From QNYQ01 sp964542985 (GTDB lineage: Archaea > Thermoproteota > Thermoprotei_A > Sulfolobales > Pyrodictiaceae), in assembly GCA_964542985.1 (NCBI GenBank), contig CAZIWH010000039.1:1-16668 (forward strand): 16,668 bases of DNA, read 5' to 3'. The notes beneath the pieces were generated by a model. That model ran no database searches. It had not been told where the DNA came from and worked only from the letters and a program-made list of their open reading frames with translations. Of this stretch, positions 8,280-13,491 are shown one piece after another. The translations under genes were made by a program, and so were the position numbers. Within the stretch, counting starts at the first letter, position 1, and each line of letters begins with the position of its first letter.

Positions 8280-8732
8280 TTAGAAGGGGGGCACGGGCTG
8301 CTCGGCGCCGCAGGCTTCGCAGATGAGAACCCAGGCCTTGCCCCTCCTCTCTAGCCTCGTGTCGGGGGCGCCGCAGGTGGGGCAGATTACGTAGGTCTTC
8401 ACGAACCTCTGTATCAAGTTGTTGAGCGTGACGCTGGACACCTTAGCATTTATTATCAGCATGCCGTTGTCCTCGTCGTAGTTGCCGCTCGTACCTAGCT
8501 CCTTCAACAAGTACCTCATGAGTATCCTCGGGTCGCGCCTCATCACATCAGCCAACTGCTTGAAGTTCCTTATAATCGTCTTCGTGCCAACCCTCTCCAC
8601 CTGCACCCTGGGCAGCACGAAGCGGCTGGCCCTGGCTGCCCTCGCCGGGAGCCTCTGATAGAGCCTCTGCAGCAGGTACTCATAGTCGTAGACCAGGTCT
8701 AGCCCCTTCTTCGCCAACACATGCCACCCCAT
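8280..8732 (-). CDS. eif2b: Translation initiation factor aIF2 subunit beta
   Basis: A 150-residue protein with the full aIF2 beta layout: N-terminal helix (YDYEYLLQRLYQRLP), the central alpha-beta domain with the family segment TIIRNFKQLADVMRRDPRIL, the core KELGTSGNYDEDNGMLIINAKV, and a C-terminal zinc ribbon with CPTC (117, 120) and CEAC (138, 141). It is one of three subunits of the factor that delivers initiator Met-tRNA to the small ribosomal subunit. The ATG at 8732 is chosen because the minus-strand TATA box at 8764-8769 puts the transcript start at about 8740, making the mRNA nearly leaderless; the longer TTG at 8762 would fall at or before that start. It is divergent from the DUF424 gene. 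Confidence 0.95.
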   Translation of the reverse strand: MGWHVLAKKGLDLVYDYEYLLQRLYQRLPARAARASRFVLPRVQVERVGTKTIIRNFKQLADVMRRDPRILMRYLLKELGTSGNYDEDNGMLIINAKVSSVTLNNLIQRFVKTYVICPTCGAPDTRLERRGKAWVLICEACGAEQPVPPF

Positions 8733-8763
8733 GGAACCGCCGGTGGAGAGGCGCTGAGCCAAC

Positions 8764-8769
8764 TATATA
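8764..8769. promoter_or_regulatory. Palindromic TATATA box between divergent aIF2 beta and DUF424 genes
   Basis: CTATATAC is the only AT-rich site between the two divergent start codons and reads the same on both strands at its core. On the minus strand it predicts a start of transcription near 8740, about 8 nt before the aIF2 beta ATG. On the plus strand it predicts a start near 8793, about 40 nt before the DUF424 ATG. It could serve one or both genes. Confidence 0.5.
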
Positions 8770-8835
8770 CACTGCCCGGGGGCGCCGCTCACCATAGACG
8801 CAGCCGGGGAAGAGGGGGCCTTGGCAGAGGAGCCG

Positions 8836-9135
8836 ATGGTATACATAAACGTGATAGAGGTGCGCGGTGAGGTCGTAGTAGCAATATGCGATGAGGATCT
8901 GCTCGGAGCGAAGCTCATCGGAGAGGACTTCGTGCTCCACGTGAACGAGAGGTTCTATGGCGGGGAGCGTGTGCCGCTGAGCTACGCGATGAGCAAGGCA
9001 AGGGAGGCTACGATACTGAATCTTGTGGGCAAGAATGCGGTAAGCGCGGCTATAAGGGAGGGACTGGTACACCCCGAGGCTGTGCTCCACGTAGCCGGGG
9101 TGCCCCACGCCCAGGCTGTGAAGATGCCGTACTAG
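8836..9135 (+). CDS. DUF424 family protein
   Basis: A 99-residue archaeal protein of the DUF424 family (COG2412), whose function is unknown. Visible family landmarks are VVVAICDEDLLG near the N-terminus, LHVNERFYGGERV in the middle, the REATILNLVGKNAV helix and the closing HVAGVPHAQAVKMPY, where the PHAQ motif is typical. The ATG at 8836 puts MVYINVIEVRGE at the N-terminus, as in relatives; a TTG at 8821 is in frame but has its purine-rich site only 2 nt away. It is divergent from aIF2 beta, which may point to a translation-related role (inference). The last 86 nt overlap, antisense, the end of the convergent gene that stops at 9050. Confidence 0.85.
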   Translation: MVYINVIEVRGEVVVAICDEDLLGAKLIGEDFVLHVNERFYGGERVPLSYAMSKAREATILNLVGKNAVSAAIREGLVHPEAVLHVAGVPHAQAVKMPY

Positions 9136-9397
9136 CCCCGGCGCCGTAGAAAAGTAGCAGCGGGTCGGAGCCGTACCAGTCCCGGTAGAGGATACGGCGC
9201 AGCACCTTTTCCACATAGACCGCCGCATCGTGGCCGAGGCCGAGCACGTGCTCGACGTACTCGTGCATGAATGCCTCGTCTATGTACCATTCCGCTTCCT
9301 CCACGAGGTTCAGCCACCGGAGGTTAATGCATATCCTTCCCTCGTTGAACCATGCCGCTCCGTCGCATTCTCTGCTCACCAGCTCGATCTCCACCAT
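9050..9397 (-). CDS. Uncharacterised small protein with HExxxH-type motif
   Basis: A 115-residue protein I cannot assign to a named family. The first 85 residues look like a real compact protein rich in aromatic and acidic residues (ICINLRWLNLVEEAEWYIDE), followed by HEYVEHVLGLGHD, a helix with three histidines and glutamates that could bind metal. The spacing is HExxxH, not the HExxH of ordinary zinc proteases, so peptidase activity should not be assumed. The last ~28 residues (GASTASSQPGR onward) are antisense to the DUF424 gene and look low-complexity. The ATG at 9397 has a GGGAGG site about 10 nt upstream and a TATA-like box at 9445-9450. It converges on and overlaps DUF424 by 86 nt. Confidence 0.65.
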   Translation of the reverse strand: MVEIELVSRECDGAAWFNEGRICINLRWLNLVEEAEWYIDEAFMHEYVEHVLGLGHDAAVYVEKVLRRILYRDWYGSDPLLLFYGAGASTASSQPGRGAPRLRGAQPRGVPVPPL

Positions 9398-9444
9398 TGT
9401 GCCCGGGCCTCCCGCCGGAGGGCCGCGGGGAGCCGGGAGCCCCC

Positions 9445-9450
9445 TATATC
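9445..9450 (-). promoter_or_regulatory. Probable TATA box for the HExxxH-motif gene
   Basis: GATATA on the minus strand, about 50 nt before the ATG at 9397. It predicts a transcript start near 9423 and a leader of about 25 nt that contains the GGGAGG ribosome-binding site. Confidence 0.4.
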
Positions 9451-9520
9451 GCGTTTAGGAGCCATGACCGACAGCTGGCATGCCTCATCAAACCGGTTTT
9501 CCTCGGAAGAGGGGAGCCGG

Positions 9521-9545
9521 GGCCCCAGCGCCGGGCCCTGGGGCC
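9521..9545. repeat. 8-bp GC inverted repeat in intergenic DNA
   Basis: GGCCCCAG (9521-9528) and CTGGGGCC (9538-9545) are perfect inverted repeats around a 9-nt spacer. They lie in the 218-nt region between the divergent starts at 9397 and 9616, upstream of the TATA-like site at 9570. It may be an operator or chance in GC-rich DNA. The rest of this intergenic stretch shows nothing else recognisable. Confidence 0.35.
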
Positions 9546-9569
9546 GCGTGGCGACCAGGCTCCACCGCG

Positions 9570-9575
9570 TTTAAT
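9570..9575 (+). promoter_or_regulatory. Probable TATA box for the orphan gene at 9616
   Basis: TTTAAT in GC-rich surroundings, 40-46 nt before the ATG at 9616. It predicts a transcript start near 9597 and a leader of about 19 nt. It also shows that the open frame extending back to 9352 is not the coding start. Confidence 0.5.
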
Positions 9576-9615
9576 CTGGCCGGTGTTACTGGGGCTCCAC
9601 GGGCTTCGCCCAGCT

Positions 9616-9993
9616 ATGGTCCAGGAGAAAGCCCTGACCGGGGAGGTGATGCGACTGAGCAGCGCCGCTGCAACGGCTGTCGCGGAGGAGCTACGCCTCC
9701 GGGCATCATATACACGCGAGACCGCTAAGACCGTTAGAGGGCTAGCCTATGCCGCGAGGGAAGCCATGCGCACAATGGAGTACCTGTACCTATCCCCCAT
9801 GGAGAGGCTGCGCGTGCTCGCCTCCGTCTCCGGCCTGGGCATGGCCATGGCGGGGCTCGCCGCCGGCGTCCCCGCCTACTTGGCCGCTTACAGGATAGCT
9901 GGAAACATGTACTCGCTGCTACGAGCCGGAAGGAAGGTTAACGTCGGCGAGATAGGTCTGGCTCTCAGGAGCCTCCTGGAGGAACTCGTCTAG
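9616..9993 (+). CDS. Uncharacterised helical protein with one hydrophobic segment
   Basis: A 125-residue protein that I do not recognise. Residues 1-60 are predicted to be amphipathic helix, rich in Ala, Arg and Glu (AVAEELRLRASYTRETAKTV). Residues 67-98 are hydrophobic (LASVSGLGMAMAGLAAGVPA and onward) and could be a membrane helix pair or a buried helical hairpin. The C-terminus is a short charged helix ending LRSLLEELV. It contains no cysteine and no catalytic-looking motif. The ATG at 9616 is supported by the TATA-like box about 40 nt upstream. It stands alone: the upstream gene is divergent, and PAC2 follows after 90 nt with its own ribosome-binding site. A membrane-associated or helical adaptor protein is possible, but that is a guess. 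Confidence 0.65.
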   Translation: MVQEKALTGEVMRLSSAAATAVAEELRLRASYTRETAKTVRGLAYAAREAMRTMEYLYLSPMERLRVLASVSGLGMAMAGLAAGVPAYLAAYRIAGNMYSLLRAGRKVNVGEIGLALRSLLEELV

Positions 9994-10033
9994 CCTTGTC
10001 TCTCATCCTCCGCGTTCGCCCCGGGGGCGCCGC

Positions 10034-10038
10034 TTTTT
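10034..10038 (+). promoter_or_regulatory. T-run: possible terminator of the orphan gene or promoter of the PAC2 gene
   Basis: GCTTTTTCA is the only T-rich site in the 90 nt between the orphan gene and PAC2. As a TATA element it would place a transcript start near 10060, about 24 nt before the CTG at 10084. As a T-rich crenarchaeal terminator it would end the upstream transcript. The sequence alone does not decide. Confidence 0.3.
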
Positions 10039-10069
10039 CAGCCACCCTGTCTCCGGGACTATTCCCACC

Positions 10070-10076
10070 GGGGGTG
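10070..10076 (+). promoter_or_regulatory. Ribosome-binding site that points to a CTG start for the PAC2 gene
   Basis: GGGGGTG matches the anti-Shine-Dalgarno end of archaeal 16S rRNA (site core GGAGGTGATC) and lies exactly 7 nt before an in-frame CTG at 10084. It is 52 nt from the first ATG, too far to serve that codon. The same heptamer at the same distance precedes the CTG of the PMM/PGM gene on the other strand. Confidence 0.6.
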
Positions 10077-10083
10077 CGCTCCC

Positions 10084-10848
10084 CTGACCAGGCCCATCTA
10101 CGAAGAGGAGTACGACGGCCTACTCCTAATGGAGTATGAGGAGTATGAGCTGGAGCACCCAGGGTTCTTGGTGCTGGGGCTGCCGGACACGGGTCTTGTC
10201 GGAGTGATATCTGCTAATCACCTGGTAGAGGCATTAGACATGAGGGAGGTCGCGGGGATAGACGTACTTCCGTTAACACCGCCAGTGGCGGTGATATCTA
10301 AGGGCGAGGTTAGACCACCCCTGCGAATATTCGTGAAGGACAACATAATGACGTTGACGGCAGAGACTCCTATCCCGCCCGCAAGCGTCCATAGTCTCTC
10401 CAAGATGATAATAGACTATGCGATGAAGAGAGGGGTAGACTACGTCATATCGATAGTTGGCGTCGCCTCCCCCGCTAGGATAAACATAGAGAAGCCCAGG
10501 GTATACTGGATAGCAAGCAACGAGAAAGCCCGGAAGCTCGTAGAGCCCCTGAGCCTGGAGGGCTTCCTCAACGGCTACCTGGTCGGCCCCTACGCACTGA
10601 TACTGAAGAACGCGATAAGGGCACGCGTCGCGAACCTCGTCCTACTAGCCGACGCCTACATCGAGTTCCCGGATCCGGAGGCCGCCGCAGAGGTACTCAA
10701 CGTGGTCTCAAAGATAACGGGTAAGGAGATAGATACTAGAAAGCTGCTAGAGCAGGCCGAGATGATAAGGCTCCGGCTTAGGGGCCTAATGAAGCAGACC
10801 AAGCAGACCATGAGCGAGATGGGTGCACCGAGCCTCATGTACGCCTAG
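10084..10848 (+). CDS. PAC2 family protein (proteasome-assembly-chaperone-like, COG1938/COG2047 group)
   Basis: About 254 residues from the CTG at 10084, or 239 from the ATG at 10129. The PAC2 landmarks are GFLVLGLPDTGLVGVISANHL near the start, a TPPVAVISKGEVRPPLRIF stretch, AETPIPP, and the C-terminal VLLADAYIEFPDPEAAAEVL. PAC2-domain proteins resemble the eukaryotic proteasome assembly chaperone PAC2; archaeal members have been linked to proteasome assembly, but many are uncharacterised. The last 50 residues are a charged helix. The 15 extra codons (TRPIYEEEYDGLLL) look coding, contain no ATG, GTG or TTG, and are preceded by GGGGGTG with a 7-nt spacer; this is why I extend to CTG, less surely than for PMM. 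Hsp20 follows after 23 nt, so a proteostasis operon is plausible. Confidence 0.86.
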   Translation: MTRPIYEEEYDGLLLMEYEEYELEHPGFLVLGLPDTGLVGVISANHLVEALDMREVAGIDVLPLTPPVAVISKGEVRPPLRIFVKDNIMTLTAETPIPPASVHSLSKMIIDYAMKRGVDYVISIVGVASPARINIEKPRVYWIASNEKARKLVEPLSLEGFLNGYLVGPYALILKNAIRARVANLVLLADAYIEFPDPEAAAEVLNVVSKITGKEIDTRKLLEQAEMIRLRLRGLMKQTKQTMSEMGAPSLMYA

Positions 10849-10871
10849 CGCATGAGGAGGAGGGATGGGCC

Positions 10872-11306
10872 GTGGAGGAGCTTAGACGCGAATTCGAGAG
10901 GCTTCGTAAAAAGATGCTGCAGAAGATAGACGGGATGCTCAGCGAGTTCGCGTCACTGCGTGCCGACTGGACGCCGGACGGCGCACTGAAGCCCCTTTAC
11001 ACCATCTACGAGTTCCCCGACCGATACGTGATACTCGTAGACGTTGCCGCAGCTGACACTTCAAGCGTAAATGTGATAGCCACAGAAGACATGATAACAG
11101 TAGAGGCTAGGCTAGAGAAGGAGATAAGCCTCGGGGACATCTACGGCACCATAGCCGGCCACGGCGTCTCTGTTCGCTATTACCGACATGAGATACCACT
11201 GCCGCCCGACGCTGAGCCCAAGGGAATGAGAGTCAGAGTAAGGCCCGACAAGATAATCGAGATAGTCCTGCCGAGGAAGCCTGGCGCCGCGGCAGGCATG
11301 AAATAA
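10872..11306 (+). CDS. Small heat-shock protein, Hsp20/alpha-crystallin family
   Basis: A 144-residue protein with a short helical N-terminus (MEELRREFERLRKKMLQKI), an alpha-crystallin domain from about residue 40 to 135, and a very short tail. The DRYVILVDVAAAD strand pair, MITVEARLE, RHEIPLPPDAEP and the closing IIEIVLPRK follow the Hsp20 beta-sandwich order. These proteins form oligomers that hold unfolding proteins. The C-terminal I-x-I anchor of classical Hsp20s is not evident in the tail (PGAAAGMK), so oligomer contacts may differ. The start is GTG at 10872, with GGAGGAGGG ending 7 nt upstream; no other start is in frame. It follows PAC2 by 23 nt and is probably cotranscribed with it. 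Confidence 0.86.
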   Translation: MEELRREFERLRKKMLQKIDGMLSEFASLRADWTPDGALKPLYTIYEFPDRYVILVDVAAADTSSVNVIATEDMITVEARLEKEISLGDIYGTIAGHGVSVRYYRHEIPLPPDAEPKGMRVRVRPDKIIEIVLPRKPGAAAGMK

Positions 11307-11309
11307 AAT
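11301..11309 (+). promoter_or_regulatory. Probable TATA box for the AbrB-like gene
   Basis: TGAAATAAA overlaps the Hsp20 stop codon and is the only AT-rich site before the AbrB-like gene. It predicts a transcript start near 11330 and a leader of about 20 nt that includes GGAGGT at 11334-11339, nine bases before the ATG. Confidence 0.4.
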
Positions 11310-11348
11310 CCGGTGGCCTAGCCTCATCTCCCCGGAGGTTGGCGGGCC

Positions 11349-11504
11349 ATGGTGTACGAGGGCGTGGTCGAGAAGGACGAGAAGGGATACTTCGTCCGCC
11401 TTCCCGACGAGATGGTCGCGAGCATAAGGTGGAAGGAGGGCGACAAGGTAAAGATTGAGTTGAGCGAATGGAGGGGCCGTGTGGTCATCGTAGTCTACAA
11501 GTAG
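11349..11504 (+). CDS. AbrB/MazE/SpoVT-like swapped-hairpin protein
   Basis: A 51-residue protein beginning MVYEGVVEKDEKGYFVRLPD and ending WRGRVVIVVYK. It has the single AbrB/SpoVT hairpin pattern: a V-x-x-D-x-K/R-G strand, an LPDEMVASI helix, a KEGDKVKIEL strand and a closing V-V-I-V-V-Y strand. Such proteins dimerise and usually bind DNA as transition-state regulators or antitoxins. No toxin gene (PIN, MazF type) lies next to it, so an orphan regulator is more likely than a toxin-antitoxin pair. GGAGGT lies 9 nt before the ATG and a TATA-like box overlaps the preceding stop. Confidence 0.75.
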   Translation: MVYEGVVEKDEKGYFVRLPDEMVASIRWKEGDKVKIELSEWRGRVVIVVYK

Positions 11505-11527
11505 CCCTCGTGGCGGCTACCCTTGGC

Positions 11528-11568
11528 TGTTTTCTCCCACCCCCTTCCGCTGCGAAAAGAGAAAGAGG
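11528..11568. terminator. Two-way T-rich terminator region between convergent genes
   Basis: The 70-nt gap between the AbrB-like gene (plus) and the Trm112-like gene (minus) holds TGTTTTCTCCC on the plus strand (11528-11538) and CTCTTTCTCTTTT on the minus strand (11555-11567). Crenarchaeal terminators are short T-rich runs, so each strand seems to have its own. No hairpin is seen. Confidence 0.5.
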
Positions 11569-11574
11569 GATGCT

Positions 11575-12003
11575 TTAGTGCTCCTCTGAGAGGTTCCAGG
11601 GTTTGCCTTCCTTGGTTATCTTCTCGGGTAGGCGGTCGGCGTAGCGGCGGAGGAACTTGAGGTCCTCGTCCTTCTTGCGAAGGTTGTCGGGGAGCATTCT
11701 GGGTATCTCATCTATTATAGGATACCAGCGGCCGCAGTTGGGGCAGTAGAGAACCCCGGTGGCGACCTCCACTTTGAGGCACTGGTCGCAGGGGGTGTTG
11801 CCATCAACCTTCTCTATCTTCTTGCCTATGGGTGTTTGGAGGCGGTAGCAGTATAGCTCGCATAGCGGGGGCTTGAACTGCTGCAGCAGCTCCCGTATCT
11901 GGGGCTCCCGGTCGGGGTACTCGCGCTCCTCTATCACGTAGAGCTCTAGCGGGAAGTGCTTACACATGGGACAGGCCGCTATATCCATGAACCGGTACTT
12001 CAT
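11575..12003 (-). CDS. Trm112-family zinc protein (methyltransferase activator-like)
   Basis: A 142-residue protein with the Trm112 pattern: MDIAACPMCKHFPLELYV at the start (Cys11, Cys14), an inserted segment with further cysteines (48, 52, 72, 75), then GVLYCPNCGRWYPIIDEIPR and MLPDNLR (Cys87, Cys90). In archaea and eukaryotes, Trm112 is a small zinc-binding partner that stabilises and activates several tRNA, rRNA and release-factor methyltransferases. The extra CDQC pair gives this version six to eight candidate zinc ligands, suggesting a second site. Its ATG overlaps the TGA of the upstream PMM/PGM gene (ATGA), so the two are translationally coupled. A T-rich terminator follows the stop. 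Confidence 0.85.
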   Translation of the reverse strand: MKYRFMDIAACPMCKHFPLELYVIEEREYPDREPQIRELLQQFKPPLCELYCYRLQTPIGKKIEKVDGNTPCDQCLKVEVATGVLYCPNCGRWYPIIDEIPRMLPDNLRKKDEDLKFLRRYADRLPEKITKEGKPWNLSEEH

Positions 12004-13385
12004 TGCCCGGCTAGCCTCCGGGCCTTCTCCGCCAGCTCTTCGGCCAGCTTTTTGGCCTTCTCGGGGCTCCTAGCCTCAACCATTATCCTAAGCACTGGCT
12101 CTGTCCCGCTGGGACGGACGAGGAACCAGAAGTCCTCGCCGTCGACCCTTATCCCGTCGACCGTCACTATACGGTAGCCCGGCCTGCCTTCGTATTCTCT
12201 GCGCAGCTCCTCCACAACCTTGAGCGCCTTGTCTCTCGCCATGGGTATCTTCGTCTTCACCGCGTAGTAGCGGGGGAGCTTCGCGAACAGCTCCGAGGCC
12301 TTAGCGTTCTCCTTGGCCATCATCTCCAGGAAGAGGGCCAAGGTCATGCCGCCGTCTCTGGCCAGGAGGTGTGGCGGGTAGAGGAAGCCTCCGTTCTCCT
12401 CGAAGCCCGCTACGCCACCCTCGCGGAGCAGCGTGTAAGCTATGTTTATGCTTCCGACCGGCGTCCACCTTACCTCTATGCCACGGGGCTCCAGGTAGTC
12501 AGTTACTAGCCTGCTGCTCGACACCGCTGTGACAACTCTCCTTGGAGCGTCGGGAAGCTTGTGCTCGGCAATGTAGGCTGAGAGGAGTGCGCCGACACGG
12601 TCGCCCCACCATGCCTCGCCGCGCTCGTCTATGAATATCGCCCTGTCTCCGTCCCCGTCATGGCCTACGCCAAGGTCTAGGCCCAGGGCTGTCACCGCCC
12701 TGGCTGCCTCGGCTAGGCTGCTAGGAGTGGGTTCGGGTTCCCTGTAGGGCTCGGGGCTAGGGTTGCAGGCCAGCGTGTACGCCTTGACCCCTAGGGCGCG
12801 GAGTATCCTGGGCGTGGTGAGGGCTGAGACGTTGTTGGCGCAATCGACTAGGACGCGGTAGCCCCTCGACTTTATGAGCTGCTTATCCACCTTCTCCACG
12901 ACGCCGTGGACGTAGGTGTCTATGACGCGATCCTCTGTGGCAGCGTCTATGGCTGCACGGCTCCAGGGAACGAGCCGGAACCTCTCAGAGAAGTATATCT
13001 CCTCTACCTTCCTCTCAGTCTCTCTATCTATCTCTATGCCGAGGGGCCCCACAACCTTTATCCCATTATACTCTGGTGGGTTGTGGCTCGCCGTCACTAT
13101 CACGCCGGCATCGTAGCCGAGGGTCTTCACAGCGTACTGTATTGCTGGTGTCGGCGCATAGCCGCCCCGGGAGACGATGAATGGCCTCGCCCCAGCCGCC
13201 TCAAGGCCTGCTACTACGGCGTGGAGCACCGCGTCGCCGCCGGCCCTAGCATCCCTGCCGACGAGGATCCTGGCCCCCTCGCCGAAGAACGTGCCGACTG
13301 CGAGGCCGAGGCGGAGGGCCAGGATTGGAGTCAGCTGCGTGAATACTATGCCGCGGACACCGTCTGTGCCGAACAGCTTACCCAG
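12000..13385 (-). CDS. Phosphomannomutase/phosphoglucomutase (alpha-D-phosphohexomutase family)
   Basis: A 461-residue enzyme that moves phosphate between C1 and C6 of hexose phosphates (mannose or glucose, possibly glucosamine), feeding nucleotide-sugar synthesis. All four family loops are present: TASHNPPEYNGIK with the phosphoserine (Ser100), the metal loop DGDGDR, the sugar-binding FEENGG and the phosphate-binding RPSGTEPVLRIMVE. The EENGG form favours PMM/PGM over bacterial GlmM. The family N-terminus (GKLFGTDGVRGI) is present but starts at a CTG (13385); the only standard start in frame, GTG at 13229, would delete the first 52 residues including GTDGVRG. GGGGGTG lies 7 nt before this CTG. 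Its TGA overlaps the Trm112 ATG. It is divergent from DUF1152. Confidence 0.92.
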   Translation of the reverse strand: MGKLFGTDGVRGIVFTQLTPILALRLGLAVGTFFGEGARILVGRDARAGGDAVLHAVVAGLEAAGARPFIVSRGGYAPTPAIQYAVKTLGYDAGVIVTASHNPPEYNGIKVVGPLGIEIDRETERKVEEIYFSERFRLVPWSRAAIDAATEDRVIDTYVHGVVEKVDKQLIKSRGYRVLVDCANNVSALTTPRILRALGVKAYTLACNPSPEPYREPEPTPSSLAEAARAVTALGLDLGVGHDGDGDRAIFIDERGEAWWGDRVGALLSAYIAEHKLPDAPRRVVTAVSSSRLVTDYLEPRGIEVRWTPVGSINIAYTLLREGGVAGFEENGGFLYPPHLLARDGGMTLALFLEMMAKENAKASELFAKLPRYYAVKTKIPMARDKALKVVEELRREYEGRPGYRIVTVDGIRVDGEDFWFLVRPSGTEPVLRIMVEARSPEKAKKLAEELAEKARRLAGQ

Positions 13386-13392
13386 GGCAGGG

Positions 13393-13399
13393 CACCCCC
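13393..13399 (-). promoter_or_regulatory. Ribosome-binding site that points to a CTG start for the PMM/PGM gene
   Basis: GGGGGTG on the minus strand, exactly 7 nt before the CTG at 13385 that begins the conserved GKLFGTDGVRG sequence. No ATG, GTG or TTG occurs in this frame between the in-frame TAG at 13437-13439 and the GTG at 13229. Confidence 0.7.
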
Positions 13400-13427
13400 T
13401 GCCGAAGAGTATCCGCGTGGCTCTGGG

Positions 13428-13442
13428 TAAAGACCTCTATAC
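13428..13442. promoter_or_regulatory. Divergent promoter elements for PMM/PGM and DUF1152
   Basis: On the minus strand, TCTTTACCC (TTTA at 13431-13428) predicts a PMM/PGM transcript start near 13405 and a 20-nt leader that includes GGGGGTG. On the plus strand, CTATAC (13437-13442) predicts a start near 13466 for DUF1152. The two elements sit side by side in the 106-nt gap between the genes. Confidence 0.4.
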
Positions 13443-13491
13443 CAGCGTGGGGCGAGCCTAGCGGCCCCCTCAACGGGTGGCGGCCCTGTAC

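Noticed and set aside
9352..9615. Upstream extension of the orphan gene frame
   Set aside because: The extra 88 codons are Arg/Pro/Gly-rich, cross two TATA-like sites and overlap the divergent gene; the ATG at 9616 fits the TATA box at 9570.
11349..11504. AbrB-like gene as the antitoxin of a toxin-antitoxin pair
   Set aside because: The neighbours are Hsp20 upstream and a convergent Trm112-like gene downstream; no toxin-like gene adjoins it.
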